Positions 8,619-16,484 of a DNA stretch of 64,000 nt are shown one piece after another. The stretch spans positions 186,001-250,000 of the forward strand of contig CAVUKN010000002.1 of NCBI GenBank assembly GCA_963742105.1. Reading direction: 5' to 3'. The translations under genes were made by a program, and so were the position numbers. Source of the stretch: Gp6-AA40 sp963742105. GTDB lineage: Bacteria; Acidobacteriota; Vicinamibacteria; Vicinamibacterales; UBA2999. Below the pieces are notes generated by a model. The model saw only the letters and a list, made by a program, of their open reading frames with translations. It was not told where the DNA came from and ran no database searches. Every line of letters starts with the position of its first letter. Position 1 is the stretch's first letter.

Positions 8619-9266
8619 ATGCCAGGAGGCATCAGGTTCGTCGACGTTCTCGACGATGCGCTCACTGCCATCGCGTGGGACGCACCCAGATCCGACCAGC
8701 CGCCACCTCGCACCCCGCCACCGCGACCCGTTAGTCATACGCCGCTGTACAACCTGCACAGACCGGCAGAGGGCGCGAGTGTCGCCAGGGTGGTGGTCAA
8801 CGCATATGCGGGAATCAGCCGGAGCCGTACCGTCGCGAGGACTGGGGCAGACGGTGAATCAGGGAAACGAGCGTCGATCTGGTCAAATCCGCGAACAGGG
8901 GACTGGCGGGTGCCTTCGCGATCCGGGAACGCGCCGACGTCCAGCGCTGCGCCTCGCGCCAACGAGCCGTTATCGCACGGAGTGAGGTCGGCTGTTTCGA
9001 CTGTCCCGCCCGCGCGGCTGCGCCGGCGGCTGACGACCGCACAATCGCGTGCGCTGGAGGCGTTGAACCAGTTGGGTGCGGGAATCGGCGTCGACTCTTC
9101 GGTCGGCGAGTTGCGCTCTGCGTTCCGGATGCTGGCGAGACGCTATCACCCGGACCGGCATCCGGACGCCAGCGTCGTCGATCGTCACCGGTTGGCGTGG
9201 CAATTCACGACCATCCGCAACAGCTACAAAACACTGCTGACTGCACTCGATTCTCCGGGCCTCTGA
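8619..9266 (+). CDS. Protein with a C-terminal J-domain (DnaJ-like)
   Basis: The last ~65 residues form a plausible J-domain: VGELRSAFRMLARRYHPDRH contains the HPD motif that stimulates Hsp70 ATPase, and helix IV-like FTTIRNSYKTLLTAL ends the protein. The first ~140 residues are Pro/Arg/Ser-rich and low in recognisable structure. The ATG at 8619 has no clear ribosome binding site, so the true start could be further in. The J-domain sits at the C-terminus rather than the N-terminus, as in some membrane or specialised J-proteins, but no transmembrane helix is seen. The Hsp70 partner is not in the window. Confidence 0.65.
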   Translation: MPGGIRFVDVLDDALTAIAWDAPRSDQPPPRTPPPRPVSHTPLYNLHRPAEGASVARVVVNAYAGISRSRTVARTGADGESGKRASIWSNPRTGDWRVPSRSGNAPTSSAAPRANEPLSHGVRSAVSTVPPARLRRRLTTAQSRALEALNQLGAGIGVDSSVGELRSAFRMLARRYHPDRHPDASVVDRHRLAWQFTTIRNSYKTLLTALDSPGL

Positions 9267-9387
9267 GCTGCAGCGGCGAACGCCGCTCCTTGCTGCCGCC
9301 CGGAGCCAGCCAATCGGACTCTGTGCTGGGACTTTGCCCGAGGCGATCAGCCGCTGTACGGTCGTGAAGATCTCGGCGCGACCCAGC

Positions 9388-9939
9388 TCACGGACAGATG
9401 AAAGGCAACGCGCCTGAGGTCACCGGCGGTCGCTGATAAACCGTACCCCCGCTCATCGTGGGAGAGCCAACGGCCGATCGAGGTGGCGCGCCGAATGGCG
9501 ACGGCGCCGGAACGGTGCTCGGCGTCAGGCCGACACCAGAGGGGACGATGGTGCCGATGTTGGGGGTTCCGATGCTACCGATACCGGATCGCTCCATGCT
9601 GCCGATGCCGGACGAACTCATGGCGCCGATGCCGGATGTCCCCATGGCCCCGATTCCCGAGACCGTTCCACCGCCCCAGATCACGCCAGATGCGGTCGAA
9701 GAGGAATGGTTGGATGAACCAGGGTATCCAGCCGTCACGCCCGGAGACCGGAGGGAGTGCGCTGCACCAGGCACGCCGGCGTAAGGCGCGGGCGTCGGCC
9801 CAGGCACCACGATGATCGCGCTCGGCACGCCGGGCGTGACCAGGGCGGCCTCACAGCGGCCGAGGACCGGAGCATTGACCTGACTGAATGCTGGAATGGC
9901 GCACGCCAGGATTGCGGTGCCAAAGACAAGGACTTTCAT
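9388..9939 (-). CDS. Secreted octapeptide-repeat protein (GIGxM repeats), unknown function
   Basis: A 183-residue protein starting at the ATG at 9939 (a GTGGAGG ribosome binding site lies 6 bp upstream), with a clean signal peptide MKVLVFGTAILACAIPAFSQ. The middle is built from five 8-residue units of the form GxxxSGIGxM (GIGAM, GIGAM, GIGSM, GIGSI, NIGTI). It is flanked by Ser/Gly/Pro-rich sequence, with one Cys near each end of the mature chain (GRCEAAL and PFICP). This composition suggests an extracellular or surface structural protein. I recognise no family. Confidence 0.75.
   Translation of the reverse strand: MKVLVFGTAILACAIPAFSQVNAPVLGRCEAALVTPGVPSAIIVVPGPTPAPYAGVPGAAHSLRSPGVTAGYPGSSNHSSSTASGVIWGGGTVSGIGAMGTSGIGAMSSSGIGSMERSGIGSIGTPNIGTIVPSGVGLTPSTVPAPSPFGAPPRSAVGSPTMSGGTVYQRPPVTSGALPFICP
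9548..9667 (-). repeat. Five 24-bp tandem repeat units inside the secreted repeat protein gene
   Basis: Units begin at 9548, 9572, 9596, 9620 and 9644, each exactly 24 bp and each beginning with ATG on the plus strand; they encode the octapeptide units on the minus strand. The units are diverged rather than identical, so the array is old or under selection at the protein level. The copy number may vary between strains. Confidence 0.8.
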
Positions 9940-10034
9940 GGACACCTCCACACTACTGTGGATCCGCCGGGTAATGAGACACACCCTCAGACTCGAACGA
10001 AGACTGCCAGTACCATAATCCGATTACGAACCGA

Positions 10035-11900
10035 TTGTTCAAGCAATTGACTCTGCCCGTGGTCCCCACACCTGAAGACACGTCAACTGGACGGCGTCCG
10101 GCCGAAGTCCCGTTTCAGGAGCATGTCGAGCTGCTCCGCCTGTTTCTGGCGCATCGGGACGCCATCGTCGAGCGGCTCCAAGGCGTCCTGAACGCGCAGC
10201 GCAAGCCAATCGAATATCTCCAGGACGGCGCGTTGCTGTCGCGTCTCTGTGAAGACTGCTTCTTTACGACTACCGGGATCACCGAAAGCGAGTGGAGGTT
10301 GAGGGGTCAGCTGGAAGCCGCGCACTGGAGCAGCGGCTTCAGGCCTCGCGACATTGCCGGACTGCACAACGGCCCGGCAGAACCGGCGGAGCTGATGATG
10401 CGCGCCTTCTACTTGTGGCGGCAGACGCGCTGGCCCGGCCGCAACGGCCGTGTCCGCTACGCGCATACGCTGTTCAACCTGTACATCATCCGGTGTCTCG
10501 AGCTCCTGAGCATGCGCGTATGGGACGACAGCACGCACGCTGGTGATCGACTGTCGCAGGTTCAAGATGTGCTCGACGATCTGTGGAGCACCACGCCGGC
10601 GGATCAACCCGTGCTGGTGCGAGATGCCCGCTGGCTGATTCAAACCGCCCAGAGCCTTGCCACCGACGACCTGGGCGCCTATTTCCAGGTCCAGGAAAAG
10701 ATCGCGGACACGCTTCCACTGGAGGACCGGATCGCGATTCACAAGGCCGGGGTTCGCATGACCGGCGGACATCTGCGCTCACAAATCCGCTACTACGCCG
10801 TCAGAAACGCCGTTTCGCTGGACGACCGTGACCTGACGCTGATCACCCGCACGTCCAACGCACTCGATTTCGCCCTGATGGTCGAGGAGCTCGTGCCGTT
10901 GCTCGAGGCGTATGAACAGGCCACACACGACGGAGATGACCACCACAGGCGCGAGCTGGCAGACGCGATCTGCCAGGGCATCTCTCCCGATCCGGACCTG
11001 TTTCTGAATCGCATCGAGCTGCTGGCCGCGTACAGCATGATCGAGCACCTCTTCGTCGCGACGGATGGTGAACACGCTGCGTATACGCCGATGGGGCAGC
11101 GGCACGTGCAACGGCTCGAGCAATACGCAGCGCTGATCGGTCGCGTCGCGGTTTCGCTGCACGAGGATTGCGCCCGCTTCAGGCCGGTGAGGGGTACCTA
11201 CTCTCCCTATGGCGTTCTGTACGGCTTTTCAGCCGACCTCCTGAAACACATGGCGCTCAAGGCGGCGCAACCGGATGCCGTCACCGGGCTCGGACTGGAG
11301 GATGTGTTTACTGGCGATGACGGCAACCGTGACAAGCTCGCCTGGGTGAACAGCTGGCGGAAATTGCCGCACCTCAAGCCAGAGGTCGAAAGGCAGTTCG
11401 ACTATCCGCAGCAGTTTGCGGAGGACATGTTCCAGCGCATCGAGGATGGACTGCGCCGACGCGTATCCGACGCCGCGGACGCCGTCTCTCGGACGGGACG
11501 TCTCTTCGTCGTCGGCGCGGGCGACTCGCAGATCGAATCGAAAGGACTGCCCGTTCCCGAGCTCCCCCTTCGATACATCGGATCGTCCGACCCCGAGATG
11601 GTGGCCGCGAACACGGCTGAGTGGCATGAGGAGTCGCGTATCTCGAGTGATCGGCGTGAGGGACGCTGCGTCCTCAGTTCCAAGACAGCCGGCGGATGGA
11701 TGACTATCAGCAAGGCCATCCTCACCGAAGTCCTCGGCAGCGGGCGCAATGCCAGGATCACAGGCCTGCCGCGCGAACCGGCCGAAGTGTTGAACCTGAT
11801 GTGCCCCGGTCTGGTTGTTCTTCCGCGGAAGGAAGACAGCGGAGCTCACCACGAAGCCGACCGGGATAGCGAAAACGGACGGGAGCAGCGACCTGATTGA
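10035..11900 (+). CDS. Large cytoplasmic protein of unknown function
   Basis: A 621-residue protein, with no signal peptide, no transmembrane segment and mixed charged/hydrophobic helices. It begins MFKQLTLPVVPTPED from a TTG at 10035; no strong ribosome binding site is visible, so the start is uncertain. Segments that might help a search are LSRLCEDCFFTTTGITESEW (a CxxC-like C-E-D-C), HWSSGFRPRDIAGLHNG, LYIIRCLELLSMRVWDDSTH, GTYSPYGVLYGFSADLLKHM and the late GGWMTISKAILTEVLGSGRN. I recognise no family or catalytic motif. It stands alone between the secreted repeat protein (divergent) and palindromic element copy 3. The coding assignment is secure from length and codon pattern. Confidence 0.8.
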   Translation: MFKQLTLPVVPTPEDTSTGRRPAEVPFQEHVELLRLFLAHRDAIVERLQGVLNAQRKPIEYLQDGALLSRLCEDCFFTTTGITESEWRLRGQLEAAHWSSGFRPRDIAGLHNGPAEPAELMMRAFYLWRQTRWPGRNGRVRYAHTLFNLYIIRCLELLSMRVWDDSTHAGDRLSQVQDVLDDLWSTTPADQPVLVRDARWLIQTAQSLATDDLGAYFQVQEKIADTLPLEDRIAIHKAGVRMTGGHLRSQIRYYAVRNAVSLDDRDLTLITRTSNALDFALMVEELVPLLEAYEQATHDGDDHHRRELADAICQGISPDPDLFLNRIELLAAYSMIEHLFVATDGEHAAYTPMGQRHVQRLEQYAALIGRVAVSLHEDCARFRPVRGTYSPYGVLYGFSADLLKHMALKAAQPDAVTGLGLEDVFTGDDGNRDKLAWVNSWRKLPHLKPEVERQFDYPQQFAEDMFQRIEDGLRRRVSDAADAVSRTGRLFVVGAGDSQIESKGLPVPELPLRYIGSSDPEMVAANTAEWHEESRISSDRREGRCVLSSKTAGGWMTISKAILTEVLGSGRNARITGLPREPAEVLNLMCPGLVVLPRKEDSGAHHEADRDSENGREQRPD

Positions 11901-11979
11901 TGACGCAGAGATCGGCACAACACTCTGCGCCTGGCGTGAGACCACACTTGTGGGAGGCGAGGCATTTCTGATCCGTTGT

Positions 11980-12117
11980 GCGCGCCAGCGCGAGTCCGTA
12001 TGGCCGGAGGAAAACCGTGGCAAGTGTATTGGCACAGCCGCCCGGGTCGGCGGCGGAGCTGAGGGGCGCGGATCAAGGCGGTTTTCCGGAGCGCCATACG
12101 GATTCGCGCTGGCGCGC
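11980..12117 (+). repeat. Dispersed palindromic intergenic element, copy 3 of 3
   Basis: Outer arms GCGCGCCAG and CTGGCGCGC are perfect reverse complements. They flank the same GCGAGTCCGTATGGC ... GCCATACGGATTCGC core and the inner GCCGCC...GGCGGC hairpin seen in copies 1 and 2. Compared with copy 2 the outer arm differs on both sides so that pairing is kept. It lies between the convergent unknown gene and the S9 peptidase gene, which leaves ~50 to 80 bp of other DNA on each side. Confidence 0.88.
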
Positions 12118-12168
12118 TCGGGCGCACACGCGGATCAGAATGTCTTACCGGAGCACCAGGGCACTGAG

Positions 12169-14352
12169 CTACCGCACGCCCATGTTCGCCGCCGCGAACG
12201 CCCATTGGTCGGCACGCTCGGCGATCAACTTGTCGGTCGGCCGGTAGCCGTGTGACCCCTGCACCTCGACGCGAATCAACACTGGCCGGTCGCAACCCTG
12301 CGCCGCCTGCAGCGCCGCCGCGAACTTGAACGAGTGGCTCGGGACGACGCGGTCGTCGTGATCGGCGGTGGTGATAAGCGTGGCCGGATAGCACGTTCCG
12401 GGTCTGACGTTGTGCACCGGCGAATACTTGGCCAGAAATGCGAACTGATTGCGGTCGGATGCGGAACCATATTCGGTCGCCCACAACGCGCCGCCGGTGA
12501 ACTTGTCGTAACGAAGCATGTCCATGACGCCAACCGCCGGGAGCGCGACGGCGTAAAGGTCCGGCCGCTGCTCCATCACCGCGCCGACGAGCAGACCGCC
12601 GTTGGAGCCGCCCCAGATGCCGAGGCGCGACGGCGTCGTGTATTTCTCACGTATCAGGTATTCGGCGATGGCAATGAAATCGTCGAAGACGTTCTGCTTC
12701 TTGTCGAGCATGCCGGCCTGGTGCCAGCTCTCGCCGTACTCGGCGCCTCCGCGCATGTTTGCGGTCACCCACACGCCACCGCGCTCGAGCCACGCCGGCA
12801 CGTCCTGACGATACGTCGGCAGCGTGCTTACGGAGAATCCGCCGTAGCCGTAGATCACGACCGGGTTGCTGCCGTCACGCTGCAGGCCCTTCCTGGACGT
12901 CAGGAAGAATGGGACGCGAGTGCCGTCCTTCGACGAGGCAAACATTGCAGTCGTCTCGAACCTGCTCGTGTCCACCGGGAGCATCGGCGGGTCGAACGCC
13001 ACGCTCATGCGCGTGGAAGGGTCAAACCGATACACCGTCGAGGGCAACAGCGGAGAGCTGAAGCTGTACCACACGTCGGCTGCATCCTGCCGCCCACCCA
13101 GTGAGCCGACCGCACCGACGCCGGGCAGCGTCACTTCTCCCTGCGGTTTGCCGTCGAGGCCGAACAGCCGGAGCCGGCTCTGCACGTCCGCGAGATAGTG
13201 CACCACGATGCGGCCACCAACGATCCGCACGTCTTCGATCGCTTCCTTGGCTTCGGGGATGACCGTTGGCCATGGATCGCGATCTGGATGCTGCAGGTCG
13301 TACGCAACGATCCGCCGATTCGGCGCGTCGAGGTCGGTACGAAGGAACAGGACCGAGCCGCTGTTCCCGATTGGCGCGTACTCCGCATCGTCCAGTTCGA
13401 CGATCGGCTTCACCGCCGCGCCGATCGTCGGCGTCAGCGGCGAGCCGAGGTCCGCGTAATAGAGGCGGTTCTGGTTCTCCGCACCCTGGAACATCGTGAT
13501 GAGGAGGTAGCGTCCATCCTCGGTCACGCTGCCGTCGATGATCCATTGTGAGAGGTCCGGACGCCGATAAATCAAATGATCCTGCGACTGCGGTGTGCCG
13601 ACCCGGTGATAGTAGAGCGCCTGATCAGCGAGGGCGGCCTCCAGCACCTTGTTCTGCGGCGGTTCCGGATAGCGAGAGTAGAAGAATCCCTTGCCGTCCT
13701 TCGTCCACGACAGGTCGGAAAAGCGCATCCATCGAACGTCGTCCGGCAAGTCCCGTCCGGTGGACAAGTCACGAACCCTGGCGGCCTCCCAATCCGCGCC
13801 GCCTTCCGACAGCGTATAGGCGAGCAACTTGCCGTCCGGTGAGACCCGCCACTGCGAAAGGGACACGGAGCCGTCTTCCGAGATCGCGTTTGGATCGATG
13901 ACGAGCACTGGTGGCGAGGCGACGCTCGTGCGCATGAACAACGGCGACTGCCGCTGCAAGCCGGTGTTGCGCGCGTAGAACAGCCGCCCCTGTTCGATCT
14001 GCGGCACGCCGACTCGCGCATAGTCCCACAACTGTGTGAGACGATCGTGGAAGTGCTTCCGCAGCGGAAGGTTCGCCAGGTAGGGCTCGGTCACGGCGTT
14101 CTGCGCCTTGACCCAGTCGGCCACCTCCTTGGAATCGAGCGCCTCCATCCAGCGGTACGGGTCGGCAACCTTGACGCCGCCGTAGTCGTCGACGACATCG
14201 CCCTTGTGCGTTGGCGGATAGCTCACGCGCCCCTGACTGGAGTTGGCGCCGTGGCAGCCGACGATCGCCAGCATCATCAGTAAAGCAAGTATCGACCGGG
14301 CCGTTGCGGACGGCACCTGTGGGGTCAGGTCTTGAATGCGTGCTTTTTTCAT
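12169..14352 (-). CDS. Prolyl oligopeptidase family (S9A) lipoprotein peptidase
   Basis: A serine peptidase with an N-terminal seven-bladed propeller and a C-terminal alpha/beta-hydrolase domain, about 727 residues. Opening motifs YPPTHKGDVVDDYGGVKVAD and DPYRWME are typical of S9A. The catalytic residues are Ser in GGSNGG, Asp in TADHDDRV and His in GSHGYRP. The leader ILALLMMLAIVGC is a lipoprotein signal, so the enzyme should be membrane-anchored and act on oligopeptides in the periplasm or outside. The ATG at 14352 lies inside a repeat element, so residues before about P13 are repeat-derived; a GTG at 14316, just past the repeat arm, is an alternative start that still gives a full lipoprotein leader. 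Confidence 0.93.
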   Translation of the reverse strand: MKKARIQDLTPQVPSATARSILALLMMLAIVGCHGANSSQGRVSYPPTHKGDVVDDYGGVKVADPYRWMEALDSKEVADWVKAQNAVTEPYLANLPLRKHFHDRLTQLWDYARVGVPQIEQGRLFYARNTGLQRQSPLFMRTSVASPPVLVIDPNAISEDGSVSLSQWRVSPDGKLLAYTLSEGGADWEAARVRDLSTGRDLPDDVRWMRFSDLSWTKDGKGFFYSRYPEPPQNKVLEAALADQALYYHRVGTPQSQDHLIYRRPDLSQWIIDGSVTEDGRYLLITMFQGAENQNRLYYADLGSPLTPTIGAAVKPIVELDDAEYAPIGNSGSVLFLRTDLDAPNRRIVAYDLQHPDRDPWPTVIPEAKEAIEDVRIVGGRIVVHYLADVQSRLRLFGLDGKPQGEVTLPGVGAVGSLGGRQDAADVWYSFSSPLLPSTVYRFDPSTRMSVAFDPPMLPVDTSRFETTAMFASSKDGTRVPFFLTSRKGLQRDGSNPVVIYGYGGFSVSTLPTYRQDVPAWLERGGVWVTANMRGGAEYGESWHQAGMLDKKQNVFDDFIAIAEYLIREKYTTPSRLGIWGGSNGGLLVGAVMEQRPDLYAVALPAVGVMDMLRYDKFTGGALWATEYGSASDRNQFAFLAKYSPVHNVRPGTCYPATLITTADHDDRVVPSHSFKFAAALQAAQGCDRPVLIRVEVQGSHGYRPTDKLIAERADQWAFAAANMGVR

Positions 14353-14420
14353 GCTCCGGCTACTCGGATCAGCCGCAGTGCCGGACCGTGAAAAATGCTG
14401 GCGTTCAAGACCTGACCCCA
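14320..14420. repeat. 101-bp element with 17-bp perfect inverted repeats overlapping the S9 peptidase start
   Basis: The left arm TGGGGTCAGGTCTTGAA (14320-14336) and right arm TTCAAGACCTGACCCCA (14404-14420) are perfect reverse complements. Further partial symmetry (TGCGTGCTTTTTT against GAAAAATGCTGGCG) lies inside. The GGGGTCAGGT core is shared with the repeats at 16214-16276, so this is a dispersed family. It resembles REP/MITE-type elements; no transposase is in the window. Confidence 0.8.
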
Positions 14421-14439
14421 AGCTCCGGCGGCGGCAGGA

Positions 14440-15276
14440 TCACGGCTGTCTCGGCGCGGTCCCGCGCGTATGCGCGTCGTCCCGCTCGTTCTCCAGGCAG
14501 TAGTGCTCGAGCACGTCCGTGTCCGGAAGCAACTCCTCCACGACGGTGAAGGAGATCGGCTGCGTAAAGGTTTTTGGGTCGGTGATCGTGATCTTCAGAT
14601 CCATGTGGCCGTAATCGCGTCGATGGAATCGCTCCTCGACGCGCATCTCCGTGCTGTGGCCCGTGCCCCTCGCGTCCAGCCACCCCCGGTCGTTGAATCC
14701 CATGGTGTTGACGACCAGCGTGTCGCCTTCCCAACGGCCGACTGAGTAACCCTGCCAAGTCGGTGACGGATCGTCCGGAAACTTGCGGCCGTCGAGATAG
14801 ATCTGCCGGAACGTCGTCTCGACTTCGTACAGGATCACGATCAGTCCGCGTGAGTGGACAATCTTGAACGGCTCCGGCAAGAGGTTGCCGTGCGGCACAC
14901 CGTCGGGCAGGCAGTTCAGCGTCGGATTGAACGCGCCCGGCTGCGCGTGCTGACGCAGCAACTCGGCGCCCGCCGGCGTCAGCGGTCGTGCATCAGGCGG
15001 AAAGTCGGACAGGACGTCCCGGAAATATTTCGAATTGAGCGACTCGCCGAGGCCGAACAGGCCGTTGGGTCCCCGGGGATCACCGGGCAACTGCCACACG
15101 CCGGACAGATCCGGTTTGCCATTCAGGCGCGGAACCGGACCAGTCATGTTGATGGCCCCGTCCTTCGTCCGCGGCGCGTTCGGATACGGCTCATGAAGCC
15201 ACTGGCCACCGAGTGTCAATGATCCGGCGACCGCGAAGACACCGATCGCGGCGGGCAAACGAACGTGGCGGCGCAT
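14440..15276 (-). CDS. Secreted protein of an acidobacterial 'GKPDLSGVW' family, unknown function
   Basis: A 278-residue protein from the ATG at 15276 with a signal peptide (RLPAAIGVFAVAGSLTLG). Recognisable segments are LNGKPDLSGVWQLPG, YLDGRKFPDDPSPTWQGYS, VGRWEGDTLVVNT and GFNDRGWLDARGTGHSTEM. From memory these segments recur in a protein family that is heavily duplicated in Acidobacteriota genomes; the function is not established. The start codon lies 5 bp after the stop of the VOC gene at 15282-15284, so the two form an operon with the VOC gene first. The palindromic GGTCAGG element lies 20 bp past its stop. Confidence 0.8.
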   Translation of the reverse strand: MRRHVRLPAAIGVFAVAGSLTLGGQWLHEPYPNAPRTKDGAINMTGPVPRLNGKPDLSGVWQLPGDPRGPNGLFGLGESLNSKYFRDVLSDFPPDARPLTPAGAELLRQHAQPGAFNPTLNCLPDGVPHGNLLPEPFKIVHSRGLIVILYEVETTFRQIYLDGRKFPDDPSPTWQGYSVGRWEGDTLVVNTMGFNDRGWLDARGTGHSTEMRVEERFHRRDYGHMDLKITITDPKTFTQPISFTVVEELLPDTDVLEHYCLENERDDAHTRGTAPRQP

Positions 15277-15281
15277 CGTGG

Positions 15282-16136
15282 TCACCGAAGGTTGCTCAGG
15301 CCTTCCGTGAGCTCGATGCTCGTGCCCCACGGGTCCGTGACGAAAGCGAGATTGATGTTGAGCACGTCGTTGTGGCGGAGCGGCTGGGCGGGCTTGATTC
15401 CTTGCGCCTCGAGCTTCGCCAGCAGGTCGGCCAGGTTCTTCACCTCGAACCCGATGTGATCGTAGGCGCGGCCGGTGGTCGGGGCGGGAGCCGTCATCAC
15501 CGGCGAGAAGTTCAAACGCACGCCGGGCAGGTTCGCGGTGAGAAACGCGGCATTCGGGCCGCCGCCGGCCGCGGTGGCGCCGAATGTCTTGACATACCAG
15601 TCGCGCATGGCGCTGTTCTGATCGCCCATGAAGTGGATGTGGTGAAGTTTGACCGGCTCCGTCTGGTCCTTCGTCTCGATCAACTCCACCTTCACATCGT
15701 CCGGTCCGAAGACGAATCCCAGTGAGGTTCCGGGGCCCGGGTGCGCGATCTCCCCCTCAACGTTGTAGCTGGCCGGCGACTCCTGCGCGGTGGCGACACG
15801 GAAGCCATTCGCCTTGACCTTGTCGAGCGTCGCCTGCAGGTTGGGCACCGAGAACGCGATGTGATCGGCCGTGCTCCCCTTACTGCCGGCGGTCGGCGTC
15901 TGCATGCGCAGGAAGATCCAGACTCCTGGAATCCTGACCACCTCGCGGTTGTCGGTGCCGATGCGGGCGACCGTCCCCCCCAGGGTGTCGGCCCAGAACT
16001 TCTTATGCGCGTCAATGTTGGTGACGTTCAGATGATGGTGCCCGTAGACAACCGGGCCGTCGGCGAGTTGTGCGAAGCCGGGCGACGGGACGAGGACGAT
16101 GCTGGTGAGCAGCAGAAGCTGGGCAATGCGAGTCAT
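15282..16136 (-). CDS. Secreted two-domain VOC (glyoxalase/bleomycin-resistance fold) protein
   Basis: A 284-residue protein with a strong Sec signal (IAQLLLLTSIVLVPSPGFAQ) and two VOC modules: VVYGHHHLNVTNIDAHKKFW opens the first and VKLHHIHFMGDQNSAMRDWY the second. Metal-binding positions look present (the His-His near each module start and the Glu in KVELIET and SIELTE). Most VOC enzymes are cytosolic, so the export signal is unusual. It is first in an operon with the hypothetical at 14440-15276. The reaction is unknown; dioxygenase, isomerase and lyase activities all occur in this fold. Confidence 0.88.
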   Translation of the reverse strand: MTRIAQLLLLTSIVLVPSPGFAQLADGPVVYGHHHLNVTNIDAHKKFWADTLGGTVARIGTDNREVVRIPGVWIFLRMQTPTAGSKGSTADHIAFSVPNLQATLDKVKANGFRVATAQESPASYNVEGEIAHPGPGTSLGFVFGPDDVKVELIETKDQTEPVKLHHIHFMGDQNSAMRDWYVKTFGATAAGGGPNAAFLTANLPGVRLNFSPVMTAPAPTTGRAYDHIGFEVKNLADLLAKLEAQGIKPAQPLRHNDVLNINLAFVTDPWGTSIELTEGLSNLR

Positions 16137-16213
16137 GGCTGCGCCATTGTGACCGGCTGGGTGAGGAAGTCAAGAACGCGGCGGCCTGCAGCACGTTGAC
16201 GCCGATCAAAGTC

Positions 16214-16276
16214 TTTCTTGACACCTTTCTTGACACCTGACCCCGCTCATCTTTCTTGACACCTGACCCCGGTCAT
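16214..16276. repeat. Tandem TTTCTTGACACC / TGACCCCG repeats
   Basis: Three copies of TTTCTTGACACC begin at 16214, 16226 and 16252; the last two are followed by TGACCCCGCTCATC and TGACCCCGGTCATC. The TGACCCC segment matches the arm of the element at 14320-14420. This looks like a degenerate or stacked copy of that dispersed family. The rest of the 348-bp gap between the VOC gene and the PD40 gene holds only the hairpin at 16431-16456. Confidence 0.7.
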
Positions 16277-16430
16277 CGAGACTGCTCCCTGTCGGAACGC
16301 TGTCGTCGATCACGATCTTCGATCAGCGCGATCGAAGCGGCGAAGGAGATTACGACGGCGATTCTGTACAGCGGACTTCGAGGTCGCCCCGACCAGTATG
16401 AGCGCGAGGACGGCACGTCGACGTGCCTCT

Positions 16431-16456
16431 TGCGTGCGACCGTTTGGTCGCGCGCA
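16431..16456 (-). terminator. Hairpin 28 bp past the PD40 gene stop
   Basis: Arms TGCGTGCGACC and GGTCGCGCGCA pair over 11 positions with one mismatch, around a 4-base loop. There is no run of T after it, so intrinsic termination is possible but unproven. Confidence 0.35.
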
Positions 16457-16484
16457 AGTTGACCAGGACGCTCCACCCGTGATC

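Noticed and set aside
16214..16276. TTGACAC repeats as -35 promoter boxes
   Set aside because: Each repeat matches TTGACA, but no spaced -10 is present and the block matches the dispersed repeat family.
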